DNA from: Berghia stephanieae
Taxonomy: Eukaryota; Mollusca; Gastropoda; Nudibranchia; Aeolidiidae
Direction: 5' to 3'
NCBI GenBank assembly: GCA_034508935.3
Contig: CM067448.1
Span: 63,036,962-63,100,961 of the forward strand
DNA: 64,000 nucleotides
Position 1 is the stretch's first letter, and every line of letters begins with the position of its first letter. The notes beneath the pieces are model-generated. The model was not told where the DNA came from, did not search any database, and worked only from the letters and a program-made list of their open reading frames with translations. The translations under genes and the position numbers were made by a program. Positions 1 through 10,644 of this stretch are shown piece after piece.

Positions 1-457
1 CCACTCCCTCCCTCCTCGGGATAATTCAGCTGTCATAACGCTACAACCAACGCTAGCCAAACTGATCACTTCACCAAATCATTAAAATAACGACTATTAT
101 TCCCGATGTAATCAATAAATTACAGAAATCTACTTTCGGGATAGTCTAGGCCATAAAATAGATTTGAACTAACAGCCCTCCAGGTAACGGTGGAAACGGT
201 CCCAGGTTGACACCTCACAGTTATTTTAATTGGACCGAATGGTTGATGCTTCCCTATTTTAGCTAAAGGCGTCGTTCTCAGTTGGAACACAAGCCTGTCT
301 CTATTTTATCGCTTTCTTTATTGTTCGTCTAATGTCGAAATTAAGTATTTAAGAATTCCCTTGGTTGTTTGAAATATGTATTGATGCTCTGCGTTAAGTT
401 TTAAAATCTCATAACGTCCGCCAGCCGGATCCAACGTACCAATACAGGTAACTATTT

Positions 458-692
458 GTGACCTCTCGTCTCAAAACGGTATTAAGTCGGGATGATTAAA
501 ATGCTGAAAATGGAATTTGTAGCCAGAAATATCATGTTTACGTTGAGTGTATATGCTTTATAGAGGAGAAGGAATATCATATTTTACTGTGCTAAAGACC
601 AACGTTCCATATTTTTGATCAGTTTAACTATAATTTGACTTTTTAGTCTCTGGTCCATCCCGACATAATACCGTTTTGAGACGAGGGGTCAC
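458..692 (+). mobile_element. Short non-autonomous TIR element, GTGACC family
   Basis: A 235-bp element with inverted ends of about 35 bp, starting GTGACCTCTCGTCTCAAAAC and ending in its complement. It is flanked by ATTT on both sides, a 4-bp target duplication that recurs in this family. No coding capacity. The superfamily is not assigned. The orthologous copy in A' is 52278-52509. Confidence 0.85.
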
Positions 693-706
693 ATTTATAA
701 CCTTAA

Positions 707-975
707 CTCTCTCCTTACCAGCCATTTTCCGGATTTTCCCCAAAACTTCACACCAAACCTATACAAAAATAGAAATATTTCACTCAAACACAAAATCTGT
801 TAGTTCTTGCTATACATATTGTTCTGCTAAACGACCTCTTCAACACAGTGTTAATATATCTAATTGTACATTTTTTGTTCAAATATTATGATTTACAAAG
901 GAAATTAGAATGACAAAATTGTTGGTTGCATCGTAATGAATGTGACGATTTTCCTATGGATGGTAAGGAGGGGGG
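707..975 (+). mobile_element. piggyBac-type MITE, family 1
   Basis: A 269-bp element bounded by TTAA at 703-706 and 976-979, with ends CTCTCTCCTTACCA and TGGTAAGGAGGG. TTAA target duplication is the hallmark of piggyBac transposition; the assignment rests on that and on the other TTAA-flanked copies (6249, 9854, 52524, 60429). Non-coding. Confidence 0.75.
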
Positions 976-979
976 TTAA

Positions 980-1095
980 ACTTAAATAGACTGATTAATA
1001 CAATTTAGTGAGAACTACTTATAATAATATTGGCTGGCTAAAAACAATAAGAAAGAGCCGAGTGACGTCAATTTCGTTCCTTCTATATGTTTGAG
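980..1095 (-). mobile_element. Diverged fragment related to the TATA-target element
   Basis: The order of motifs matches one half of the 186-bp TATA-target family: a 'cagtttagtgagaa'-like core, an 'aaacaataagaaag' stretch, then GTGACGTCAA. The outer ends are lost. A matching fragment lies in A' near 52808-52905. Confidence 0.5.
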
Positions 1096-1227
1096 CATTT
1101 ATGATACAGTACTCGTTGGATTCTCTTACACCGAATTCCAGCACTCCCTAAAATACGACACGTTGGAGCTCACTGACCGAATCTTATCTATATTATTATA
1201 ATAAGTCGTAACTTCCCCAGAGCATAA

Positions 1228-1228
<1 letters not shown>

Positions 1229-1265
<37 letters not shown>

Positions 1266-1294
1266 TGTAGTAGTAGTAGTAGTAGTAGTAGTAG

Positions 1295-1357
<63 letters not shown>

Positions 1358-1385
1358 TAGTAGTAGTAGTAGTAGTAGTAGTAGT

Positions 1386-1417
<32 letters not shown>

Positions 1418-1444
1418 TAGTGTAGTAGTAGTAGTAGTAGTAGT

Positions 1445-1540
<96 letters not shown>

Positions 1541-1541
1541 T

Positions 1542-1595
<54 letters not shown>

Positions 1596-1619
1596 TAGTA
1601 AGTAGTAGTAGTAGTAGTA
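1229..1619. repeat. (TAG)n microsatellite, LINE tail expansion
   Basis: About 390 bp of TAG with single-base interruptions. It abuts the 3' end of the minus-strand LINE fragment at 1620-1845 and is therefore its (CTA)n tail expanded. Long repetitive reading frames across it are not genes. Confidence 0.9.
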
Positions 1620-1846
1620 TAGCGAATGGCTACACCACAGACTAGGAGCCTGTATTCTCTGTGCCTCTCACTCGCCACTTTTGATGACGTTTTCCTACCT
1701 ATTGTCTCCTCTAGTCCTGTATTCTCTATGGGCTACACCTCCAAATTATGTTTGTCGATCCATGATGTCAGGTCATCTCCGGCTTCAAAGATTGTTTCGT
1801 ACCCCCCTTCTAATTTGGAGCATAATATGATTTTGGCACGTTCGGA
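1620..1846 (-). mobile_element. LINE 3' end, (CTA)n-tailed family
   Basis: On the minus strand the last codons read KLEGGYETIF...DLTSWIDKHNLEV followed by TAG (1733-1735). This matches the end of the other LINE fragment at 5617-5958 (KLEGGYETILRA...NLEV). About 113 bp of 3' UTR follows, then GGTGTAGCCATTCGC and the CTA array. Severely 5'-truncated. The sister copy is at 56374-56612. Confidence 0.8.
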
Positions 1847-1888
1847 AACTAGATTTTTTTTTTAAATTAAAATTTTGTTTATTTGTTA

Positions 1889-1919
<31 letters not shown>

Positions 1920-2187
1920 GGTGCTCTCGAGAGCGTACTAATACAAGCAAATTCTTTACCTCTTTAACATAAATTTAGGTTTTCCATCTCTATTTTAAAA
2001 ATTTTTTTTTTTTCTTTCTTCAAAATATCTTCTTTCTCAAAGAATTTCTTTTATTGAGTTACGTTATACACAATGTTGTTGCAGGCATTTATTAAGATGC
2101 AGTTTGTCCATTGTTAAAGCCCCACAACTGTTATTATGATATTATTATTATGATATTATCACACTGAATCCTGACAGTAGGCAGATT
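1847..2187. other. Low-complexity interval, no gene
   Basis: T-rich DNA with a 27-bp T run near 1892-1918, then short ATT/GATATT repeats. Shared with A'. Nothing coding seen. Confidence 0.6.
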
Positions 2188-2367
2188 GTGCGGCTATGTG
2201 GTATTGTGGTATGACATTCGCTTTCGGATCGGAGGTCCCGGGTTAGAGCCTCGCTCGGCGCATAGTTGAGTCCTTGGAGAAGACTCTTTACTCACATTTT
2301 CTCACCGTACTCAGGTGTATAATGAGTACCTGACCGTCAACCGCGTTGTTTCTGTTCGAAAAAAAAA
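2188..2367 (+). mobile_element. tRNA-derived SINE, family 1 (3'-truncated)
   Basis: It begins GCGGCTATGTGGTATTGTGG (A-box region) and carries a B box variant GGGTTAGAGCC, then the shared body 'catagttgagtccttgg...ctcaccgtactcaggtg'. It stops after 'ctgttcg' and a short A run, lacking the conserved 3' domain. Its match in A' is 56928-57105. Confidence 0.85.
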
Positions 2368-2386
2368 ATTAAGATACATTTATGAT

Positions 2387-2621
2387 GCGACAACGTGGCT
2401 CACCGGTATGGTCTTTGCTTCGTAACTGAAAGGTGCCGAGTTCGACTACCCCGTCGTGCAGTGTGGCCTTGAGCAAGTCACCCAGCCTTAGCTCACTTTG
2501 CCGCGCTGCACTGCGGCGGACGCCTGGGTTATTTCAGTCTTCCCTTGGAATGGATCCTAAAGAAAAGTTTCTCCATAGGGATGAATAAAGGGAATTTATC
2601 TATTTATTTATTTATTTACAT
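2387..2621 (+). mobile_element. tRNA-derived SINE, family 2
   Basis: The tRNA-like head has an A-box region GTGGCTCACCGGTATGGT and a B box GAGTTCGACTACC. The body contains 'cgctgcactgcggcggacg', and the 3' end is GATGAATAAAGGGAATTTAT followed by (TTTA)n. Other copies: 15297-15497 and 57123-57366. Confidence 0.82.
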
Positions 2622-2693
2622 TGCTAAAAAGAAATCTAACAGACACATTATTTTATACATAAAATCACACTTTAATTTGTGATTCATATTAAT

Positions 2694-2993
2694 TGCGGCT
2701 CTGTGGTCTTGTGGTATGACACTCGCTTTCGGAGCGGAAGGTCCTGGGTTCGAGCCTCGCGCTCGGCGGCGCATAGTTGAGCCTTGGAAAAGCTCTTTAC
2801 TCACATTCTATCACCGTACTCAGGTTTAAAATGAGCACCTGGGAGTTAACAGCGTTGTCTTTTGTCCGAAAATTGTAATATTGCCTAACAGGCGGCATGC
2901 CCCGTCCTACATGTTAAATGTTGCTGTTGACCAGGGACCCCTTGTTAAGCCTTTGAGCACATTTAGTGGATATTGCGCTATATAAAGCTCATG
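2694..2993 (+). mobile_element. tRNA-derived SINE, family 1 (full length)
   Basis: About 300 bp. Head GCGGCTCTGTGGTCTTGTGG, B box GGGTTCGAGCC, body, and the conserved 3' domain ending 'tttgagcacatttagtgg' and 'gcgctatataaagctc'. It interrupts one unit of a local tandem repeat at 'cattaa'-like sequence, so it post-dates that repeat. Confidence 0.92.
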
Positions 2994-2999
2994 TTTTTA

Positions 3000-3480
3000 A
3001 AAAGATAATTTTATGAAGGCTGTGAATTGCTAAAATGATACCGAACAGTCACCTTGTACTGTATAAAATCACTCATTTTCTGTGATTCATATTAAGATAA
3101 CTTTATGAAGGCTGTGGCATTGTTAAAATGATACCTAACAGTCACCTTGTACTGTATAGATAGTATGCGCTTGGCTAATAAGCTCATAACATTGCCATCC
3201 GGAAGTATAACGGACCAACACACAAAACTGTGTGTATCCATGAACGTTTATAGTCGGGTTAATATAGTTCAGTGAGCATAACTCATAAACGCGGATGGCA
3301 AAATAAAAACAATATCAAAGACCTGAGTGACGTCATCTTCGAACTATCCATAAATCACTCATTTTTCTGTGATTCATATTAAGATAACTTTATGAAGGTT
3401 GTGGCATTGTTAAAATGATACCTAACAGTTACATTGTACTGTATAAAATCACTCATTTTTCTGTGATTCATATTAAGAAA
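3000..3480 (+). repeat. Tandem repeat, unit about 93 bp
   Basis: Units run from 'aaaatcactcattttctgtg' through 'ctttatgaaggctgtgg' to 'ttgtactgtat'. About 3.5 units are visible here (a first unit starts near 2655 before the SINE). A TATA-target element splits one unit at 3159-3348. A' keeps fewer units (57840-57965). Confidence 0.75.
3159..3348 (-). mobile_element. TATA-target short TIR element (about 186 bp family)
   Basis: 190 bp between TATA (3155-3158) and CATA (3349-3352). The ends are GATAGTATGCGCTTGGC and CTTCGAACTATC; the family shares GCCATCCG near both ends and TGACGTCA near one. A' has the empty site (tactgtataaaatcac, near 57920-57935), which gives the element limits directly. 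Confidence 0.88.
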
Positions 3481-4570
3481 ACTGTTTGAAGGAAATCCAG
3501 CATGGTGAGAAATATAGGAACGGGCTATAATATTATTTATCTTGTATTATACCTTATCATCTTTTCAAAAATTCGATACGAATTTGCCTCTCTTTGACTT
3601 CCATGTTCGTATATAGCTTTCACTCCATAATTCATTCTACAACACACAAAGAGTTTGTACTTCCAAAAGAATCGATACTTTTAACGATTATAATAATAAT
3701 TGATATCGAATTCTGTTTCGTACACCGTACTTTAGTTAAGTAACTTGTTCTCTCGCGATAGCGACACCCCGCCATTTTCTTTTAGCTTTGTACTCGTCAA
3801 TTGAATTGGATTATAATTCATACTCAAGAGATCAAACACCATATTGGCATTGTTCTCCCTTACCGGAAGTTGTCAATAATCGATTACGAGGATATATTTT
3901 CTGTTCGGCTTTTATGCCTGCTCAAGGCGGGAGTAATGAGTCGAATGTTCGAGAAAGTCTTGCCGCTCTCCCATCAATTGTTTCGATCCGGCAGGCGTGA
4001 GTACTTTCTTGTACCGGATAGGCTCTTAATGGACGCATTGCCCCCCGCTTCCCCCTGCCCTTCTGTTTTCATATAAATTCTTTCTCATTTCTACCTGGCC
4101 TCATTCATGTTTTGCCAACTTGGTCTTTCTTGTGCTAAAAACTTTAACAATTTTTGGTATTTTTTTCAAGTAGAAGGATATTGGAAAAAAAAATGATTTT
4201 GGTAGTTAAAGTTGTTTTGGTATTTATTTTTAGTAAGATATGATTTTGTAGAAGGGTTTATGACCCATTAGCACTAACATACTGAGGTATAAAAGCATTG
4301 CAAAAAAATTAAATAAATAACCAAAAAATCTCAAACAATTGAATTTTACAAATTTTCGTTGGGAGATCAGCATGTTATGCGTACATTTCAATAATTCAAA
4401 AGAGACTTTGCGATATGAATATAAATGGATAGAATAATTACTCATGGTAATGAGATAATAAGAAAAATGATTTATTTGTACTGTTAAAAATAAACAAAGA
4501 TACATATACATACATATATATACATGCGCCCAGAGCCGTCCTGATGAAGGGAGGGATGTTTGGCGCACTA
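3481..4570. other. Low-copy interval with no supported gene
   Basis: Shared with A' (57966-59040). A 70-codon reading frame at 3788-4000 (start MYSSIELDYNSYSRD) is nearly unchanged in A' (58276-58488), but the copies are too similar for conservation to mean anything. No family is recognised and there is no clear splice context. The right end (from about 4520) carries 'gcgcccagagcc' and 'ggcgcactataaat', which resemble a SINE 3' end, immediately before a TA array. Confidence 0.5.
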
Positions 4571-4582
4571 TAAATCTATACC

Positions 4583-4583
<1 letters not shown>

Positions 4584-4626
<43 letters not shown>
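4584..4626. repeat. (TA)n microsatellite
   Basis: Pure AT dinucleotides following a SINE-tail-like motif 'gcactataaatctat'. The A' copy is longer (59047-59102). A retains about 240 bp after it (to about 4860) that A' has lost. Confidence 0.9.
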
Positions 4627-4632
<6 letters not shown>

Positions 4633-4647
4633 TATAATATAAAATAT

Positions 4648-4790
4648 ATTTTCCTACACAACAATGCTAAATTAAGCCCATAATTGTTATTCCTATAGTT
4701 GGTATGGAGAGGGTTAAAAAAGACTAAAATAAAAGCTGTGTCCCCCATTTTTCATGTGTTTTTAGTAGAGCCCACAGATTATATATTAGC
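4648..4790 (+). repeat. Dispersed 140-bp repeat, first copy
   Basis: Runs from 'ttttcctacacaacaatgct' through a family-1 piggyBac-type MITE end (TGGTATGGAGAGGGTTAA) to 'tagtagagcccaca'. It recurs at 6721-6853. It may be a truncated MITE plus flank. Confidence 0.7.
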
Positions 4791-5149
4791 TCTAACCACC
4801 ATTATCGAGCACTTTCGTACCTACAAGTACCCACCAACACTCATAAATATATGATACACATTTCCATCTATTTCCTCCCTAGAATGTAATATTGAACTAA
4901 TTTTTTCTCCATATAGTACAAATCGTCTGTTAAGCGTCAAACCCTTTCTCTCGTAGCTACACATTCAGTCACTTTTTGATAGAGAAATACTCATTCTCAC
5001 CTGAATGAGTTGCTGAATATTTGTGAACTGCCCTGCTGCTGGAGGCATAAACAAAGCATTGTGAAGCGCATGGGCCATGACTCAGTGGAAATGCTTGATA
5101 TAATCGGTCAACTGTTATTGACGTGTACCTATTTGGTGGTCAGATAACC

Positions 5150-5400
5150 CAAATTGTTATGGCTCATTGTCCTAATAGAAAATACTTAAAAGTCCATAAT
5201 AGGAAACAAAATTGTGTTGTCAAAAAAAAACTGGTTCCAATCTCATTGGAAGTGTAAAACCACCTTTCCGGTGTATTTGATACATACCTTGTGTAACTGA
5301 TCTTCTGATTTCAGACTGATGGCATTTTACTGTTTAATCTAAACACTTGTATATATAATATGCTGGTCGTCAATAAAGATCATCCATCCTCACACATTCA
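5150..5400 (+). repeat. Dispersed repeat shared with the palindrome arms
   Basis: Contains 'actggttccaatctcattgg', 'aactgatcttctga' and 'aataaagatcatccatcctc'. The same ordered blocks occur in the right arm (about 37960-38540) and, inverted, in the left arm (about 23740-24310), where a tRNA-Val-like head precedes them. Likely a long SINE or composite retroposon. Confidence 0.6.
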
Positions 5401-5616
5401 CCTCCTGTTTACCTTCTTTTTTTTTTTTTCTTTTTTTCCACTTTCATGTATGTTGGCATCAAATTGTTGATTTATTGGCGAAAGCCTAAGATTGAATAAA
5501 CTTTGTTATTCTAAGAATCTGGCCATTCATCCTGCTATTAAAATAGTAATGTCACTTTATGACACAAAATGCAACCTTTTAATTATTAGTCTTCACAAGG
5601 ACATGGTTACACACAC

Positions 5617-5955
5617 ACTGGAGAGAAATGTGGAACAGAGAAACACCAAAAGGAGGAAACATCATTAAAGATCCAACCAAAAGAGTGCCTGCATTCAATA
5701 ACACCATGAAATATTATCGGATTTCCTCAAATCGCCTCTTAACTGGACATGGCAGAACTGCATCAAATATGTGCAGATGGAAACTTGGAAACAGTGATAC
5801 CTGCCAGAAATGTCAGGCAGCCCCAGAGACTAGCGATCACATCGTCCTCAACTGTCCAGTCACTAAACTTGAAGGTGGCTACGAAACCATCCTTAGGGCG
5901 GAGGAAGACTTTAGAAGCTGGGTTGACGAAATCAATTTGGAGGTGTAGCCATACG

Positions 5956-5958
<3 letters not shown>
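5617..5958 (+). mobile_element. LINE 3' end with CCHC knuckle
   Basis: The open frame at 5628-5948 encodes the C-terminus of a LINE ORF2: RLLTGH, then C-x2-C...H-x4-C (DTCQKCQ...SDHIVLNC), then KLEGGYETI...NLEV and stop. This is the gag-like knuckle region that follows RT/RNase H in I/Jockey-type LINEs. It is 5'-truncated. A' lacks the insertion (near 60205). The roughly 110-bp 3' UTR seen at 1620-1732 is missing here; the tail starts 7 bp after the stop. Confidence 0.85.
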
Positions 5959-5994
<36 letters not shown>

Positions 5995-6033
5995 TACTAC
6001 TACTACTACTACTACTACTAACTACTACTACTC
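5959..6033 (+). repeat. (CTA)n LINE tail
   Basis: CTA repeat following the LINE stop codon and 'ccatacg'. It is the short form of the tail that is hundreds of bases long at 1229-1619. Confidence 0.88.
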
Positions 6034-6248
6034 CAATGAGTTTGGAATCTGAAGAGTAGAATGTGTGACGTCATGACTTCTCTGCCCTATCATTGTGTTC
6101 AGTTATCAGACTTGCTAATATATGCATATCGACAACTATTTTTACGTATTTTTACCCACACCCAAAACTCTCTGACATAAAAAAAAAGTCGACCTTTACC
6201 GCCAACGGTTGTTAAAAACCAAACTCTTACTAGCCACATAGCTATTAA

Positions 6249-6504
6249 CCCTCTCCTTACCAGCCATTTTCAGGATTTTCCCCAAAACTTCACACACAAC
6301 TAACACAAAAATTATATATTTTTTATCACTCAAACACAATAGCAGTAAGTTCTTGCGATGCATAATTTATTTCGCAAAACATGCTCAACAACACACTTTT
6401 CATTTTCTTTAAATTTAATGATGCACAAAAGAAATTTGAATAAGAAAAATGTTGGTTGTATCGTAACGAATGTGACGATTTTCCTGTAGTTGGTATGGAG
6501 AGGG
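6249..6504 (+). mobile_element. piggyBac-type MITE, family 1
   Basis: TTAA at 6245-6248, start CCCTCTCCTTACCAGCC, end TGGTATGGAGAGGGTTCAA (second TTAA mutated). Copy A's similarity to A' ends inside this element. Confidence 0.78.
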
Positions 6505-6720
6505 TTCAAGGATTACACGATTTTAACTTAAATGCAACTGTTTAAAGTTGTCATTTGTCAATTTTTTAAAAAAAATCATGCCCCCCCCCCCCCGGCATCC
6601 CCCAAGGAATAGGGAAGTAAGGTAATAGGTCAATCAACGGGCACTATATTATTAGGTCTGATAACCTAAATTGATATGGGCTCATTGCTATAATGGAACT
6701 TTTCTGAGATTAACGTAACA

Positions 6721-6853
6721 AATTTTCCTACACAACAATGCTATATTAAGCCCATAATTGTTTTTCCTATAGTTGGTATGGAGAGGGTTAAAAACGACTA
6801 AAATAAAAGCTGTGTCCCCTATTTTTCATGTGCTTTTAGTAGAGCCCACAAAA
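6721..6853 (+). repeat. Dispersed 140-bp repeat, second copy
   Basis: Near-identical to 4648-4790, again ending in TGGTATGGAGAGGGTTAA and the 'ctgtgtccc...agcccaca' flank. A C run follows at 6926-6950. Confidence 0.7.
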
Positions 6854-7184
6854 CTGTTGAAGAAGTGAAAACGGGGTGTCCCAGAAGGCCTTGGGTGTCC
6901 TCGTGTCCCCCACATTGAAAGACCCTCCCCCCCCCCCCCCCCCCCCCCCCTCATGTCTAGCCGCCGACCACCAAATTCTCATAAAACACGTTCGCCTACT
7001 CGCGCCATGTTCATTTAGTCTCAAAGCTAACACAAAATAAATAGTGGTAAAACGCCCATCCCGTTTTATAAAGAAAATGTTACCCATCACCTGAAAACCG
7101 TGCTTTTGTCGGGTTGAACATAAGGCGAAAAATGCAACTCAATGTTAGATAGTCCATCAGAGCTATTCTGTCTACTCTGGAATA
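6854..7184. other. No gene seen
   Basis: Holds a 25-bp C run and low-copy DNA. No motif or family recognised. Confidence 0.5.
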
Positions 7185-7392
7185 TCCCAAATTTAAAAAT
7201 TTGGCCAGAAAACTCGTCCTTCAAATTCATCGATCGATTTAAAAGACCATCATCTTGGCAAAAACTCTCAAACCTGGGACTGCGCGAAGACCCAGATTTG
7301 TGAGTTTTTTTTTTCCAAGATGAGGGTCTTTTAAATCGATCGATATTTGAAGGACGAGTTTTCTGACCAAATTTTAAAATTTGTTGGGTTTT
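7185..7392. mobile_element. Fold-back hairpin element
   Basis: Two complementary arms of about 90-95 bp: one starts near AATTTGGCCAGAAAACTCGT, the other ends TTCTGACCAAATTTTAAAAT. They meet at GCGCGAAG. The same element is near-perfect at 24515-24712 and halved at 37729-37818. Non-coding; a possible fold-back MITE. Confidence 0.75.
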
Positions 7393-7488
7393 TTTTCCGG
7401 AGTAAGGCAGCCTTGTCCTCCTCGGTCCTTAGCTTCTAAATTATTCTGCTATGATACTCGCTTCAAATGCGCCACCCTAAGGTTTTAG

Positions 7489-7727
7489 CTCACTCAATCC
7501 TAGAGATTTTTGCTATATTTTAAAATTGGAGAAACAATGTATTAAAAATAATCACGCGGAGAGACAGTTTTATTCAACTACCATAAATATGTAAAAATAT
7601 AAAAAACGTCAGCTTTGATACTAGATACGCCTATTATTTGTCTCAGAAAAAAAATTAATCAATAGGCATGGGGTAAAAGTAACCCGGGTAAACAACGGGA
7701 TATAGTCGGTGTTAGGGTTGAGTGAGT
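7489..7727 (+). mobile_element. piggyBac-type MITE, family 2
   Basis: Ends CTCACTCAATCCTAGAG and GGGTTGAGTGAG. The flanking tetranucleotides are degraded TTAA (TTAG, TTTA). Other copies: 10645-10873, 16789-16947 and 34809-35037, the last with intact TTAA. Confidence 0.72.
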
Positions 7728-7859
7728 TTAAAGCGGAATTTGGAACTTGCTCGAAATGTCCAACACAGAAGTCCCAGAATCTTGTGATCATAAACAATAC
7801 CCTGGATTAAATTTTAGGGACCCGGTGGTTCAGTTGCGAGAAGCTCAAACTAATAATAT

Positions 7860-8087
7860 GTGACCCCTCGTCTCAAAACGGTATTAAGTCGGGATGGACC
7901 AGATGCTAAAAAGTCAAATTATAGTTAAACTGGTCAAAAAATATGAAACGTTGGTATTTAGCACAGTAAAATATGATATTCCTTCTCCTCTATAAAGCAT
8001 AATAAACTCAACTTACGCATGATATTTCTGGCTACAAATTCCATTTTCAGCATCATAATCATCCCGACTTAATACCGTCTGCTTAAA
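7860..8087 (-). mobile_element. GTGACC-family TIR element, right end damaged
   Basis: Starts GTGACCCCTCGTCTCAAAAC and carries the family interior in the opposite orientation to 458-692. The far inverted end breaks off after 'cttaataccgtct'. Confidence 0.8.
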
Positions 8088-8100
8088 TTTTATCATTATA

Positions 8101-8165
<65 letters not shown>

Positions 8166-8202
8166 ACTACTACTACTACTATACTACTACTACTACTACT
8201 AG

Positions 8203-8260
<58 letters not shown>

Positions 8261-8405
8261 TTCTTCTTCTTCTTCTTCATTTTCTTCTTCCTCTTCTTCT
8301 TCTTCTTCTCCTCCTCCTCCTCCTCCTCCTCCTCCTCCTCCTCCTCCTCCTCCTCCTCCTCCTCCTCCTCCTCCATCTCCTCCTCCTCCTTCTTCTTCTT
8401 CTTCT
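8101..8405. repeat. (CTA)n then (TTC/TCC)n microsatellite
   Basis: CTA units to about 8257, then pyrimidine-rich TTC and TCC runs to about 8405. No LINE remnant is recognisable next to it. Confidence 0.92.
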
Positions 8406-9849
8406 CCTTTCTTTTTTATTTTTTATTTAAAAAAACAACAGATATCTAATCCTTTATGCTTGTTACAATTTACATCCCCCTGCGACCACAGTGGCGTTTT
8501 GAGACATCCACAAGATACCACTTGTGGCTGAACAGTTTAATAACTACACGACTTAACACTGGCGCCTGCCTGTGTCCAACAAGACGACTCGGTGATAACA
8601 CCTATTTTATACCCTCGTTTAAAGCCCCCTACAGGCGTCATCTCAGACATAGAGGCTCAGGATTAGAGCCCCAAATTGATACCTACTCATCTCTCTACCG
8701 CTTTTTTGGGTGTAATCCGATAGCGTCCCTATCACGCCCACTTTGTCACTTTCAGTTTGATTGATTTTGTGTGTCTGTCTGTGTGTTTGTCTCTGTGTGT
8801 GTGTGTGTGTGTGTTATACAGTTGTGTTTCCTTATTTGCTTTTACCACCGTCTCTGCACAAATGTTTGCTCTTTTTACTTAAAAATTTCTAAAACTATCA
8901 AGAGCAGAGATTTTGCCGTGAATAAGTTTATATTTATATCCACATTTCATCTATATATGTTTCATCGGAATTTGGAAGTACTTTCCACGTATCACCACAA
9001 AACGTCAACCGATCAACCCAATTTGCGATTCAATGAGTGAGAAGAGGAGACAGCCATTTTTATTTTTGACCACCGTCTCTGCACTGCCTACGTCGTCTAA
9101 CATTAACATTGCCACACGAAATCAAATATTATGATTATTTATTAGTATTACATAGAACGCATAATCAAACTATAAATAACGGTCGTGCATTTACAATAAA
9201 TGAATCAATAACACGAGCTGTCTTATTAATAAAGTATTGTAATATTATTGTAATAACCAACACCGATTGCCTATAAACGGACGATTTAACGACTGTGATA
9301 TGGTAAGATCGTTACCAGAGTCGAGACAAAAATTCAATAAAACGAGTCATTTACAACAACAATGAATAAAATGTATATCATTAGGATGGTATCAATGTCT
9401 TATCGATGGAGACGTGTGCAAATATATGAATTATTCATAGATTGATAAACTATAATAATATTTCATGGTTTGTTTTGGTCCCCTTGTCATGTGTCTCGTC
9501 TCGTATCTGATTCGCCCATTTGACCAAGTCGTGTCTTTTTTATTTTCGACTTTCAATTCTGCCCCATTCTCTCAAAATTATGTTAAAATATCTTGACTGT
9601 TTAGTTGGTGAAAATTGAATTTATAGCCTTGAAGTTTTATTAAGAAGAAGATTTATTTTACCCTTCACATAAATAGTAACACACCTAATGATATCTAGCT
9701 TACAATAATATTTATTTTTATGTCAGATTATCAGGTATCTAATTTCAATAAAATTAGATTTTTTTTTTAAAAGGTATCTATCATTTATGTATTTTAAAAA
9801 AATGCTTTTTATTCAGATGCAACGAAATCAGAATCGATTTAGGGGCAGA
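8406..9849. other. No gene or element identified
   Basis: AT-rich low-copy DNA with a short (GT)n at about 8796-8813. The reading frames here have no recognisable domain. Confidence 0.5.
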
Positions 9850-9853
9850 TTAA

Positions 9854-10099
9854 TTCCATCCATTTTCAGGATTTTCCCTAAAACTTCACACCCAACTAAC
9901 ACAAAATATATTTTTTATCACTCAGACATAATAGCAGTAAAATTCTTGCGATACATAATTTATTTAGCAAAACATTGTCTACTACACACTGTTCATTTTC
10001 TTAAAATTATGTGATGTAAAAATGAAATTTGAATTTTTAGAAATGTTGGTTGTATCGTAACGAATGTGACGACTTTACTAGAATTGGTATGGAGAGGGT
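9854..10099 (+). mobile_element. piggyBac-type MITE, family 1
   Basis: TTAA at 9850-9853 and 10100-10103. The left end is mutated, the interior matches the family, and the right end is TTGGTATGGAGAGGG. Confidence 0.72.
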
Positions 10100-10284
10100 T
10101 AAATGATTTCTTAATCTCTTGCCTTTTGGAATTTGGAACTTTGTTCCCAATGCGCACTCTTAAGCTTGGGCAGCGATTGGGAACACAAAAGAATGAAAAA
10201 AAAAAAAGTCGTATATTGTTGAGATCTTACATTGACGAGTTAAGATGACCATAGACTTGTCAAAAGGTTTTGAACCTGAGATAT

Positions 10285-10520
10285 TATGTGGGCAAAGTGG
10301 GGGAGGGGGGGGGGGGGGGCGGGTATTTTAATCTGAAGGCAATATGGAGGCAGATCTTTTAGCAAGGTGATAAGAGGCGTTTTGTCAATTTACAATATCA
10401 AATTTGAGGAATTAAGGAGCATGCACTGGCAAAATATAAAAATCGGAAAAAGTTTGTGTGTGAAACAATGCTAGACAACGCAAGAAAGAAAAATACAAGA
10501 ATACCCCCCCCCCCCCTCCC
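10285..10520. other. G run and C run pair, no gene
   Basis: A G-rich run (about 10301-10322) and a C run (about 10503-10516) lie 200 bp apart and could pair. Nothing coding seen. Confidence 0.5.
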
Positions 10521-10644
10521 CCAATTAAGGGTAATTTTATGATTATTTATAAAATCTACTAGGGCATACTGATCGATCATTTGACGTTGAGAAACGCCAT
10601 CTGGCCACCTAGTTGCCAGATTCATTTCCGCCCACCTGCATGCT

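Larger units (their letters stand above)
1..6440 (+). repeat. Direct segmental duplication, copy A
   Basis: The interval aligns in the same orientation with 51824-60622. The first 440 bases show about five substitutions by eye. The copies differ by discrete events: A has a TATA-target element at 3159-3348 and a LINE 3' end at 5617-6033 that A' lacks. A' has elements at 59448-59632 and 59889-60124 and a 396-bp array that A lacks. Similarity stops near 6440, inside a TTAA-flanked element. The duplication may extend left of the window. Confidence 0.93.

Noticed and set aside
1196-1678. Long reading frames of Thr/Tyr/Leu, Asn/Ile or Cys/Val repeats (also 11368-11904, 29690-30011, 53013-53902, 61218-61524)
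   Set aside because: They are translations of trinucleotide or dinucleotide arrays and are open in several frames at once.
3788-4000. Small gene at 3788-4000 retained in A' (58276-58488)
   Set aside because: The two copies are too similar overall for retention to be informative, and no domain or signal is recognisable.
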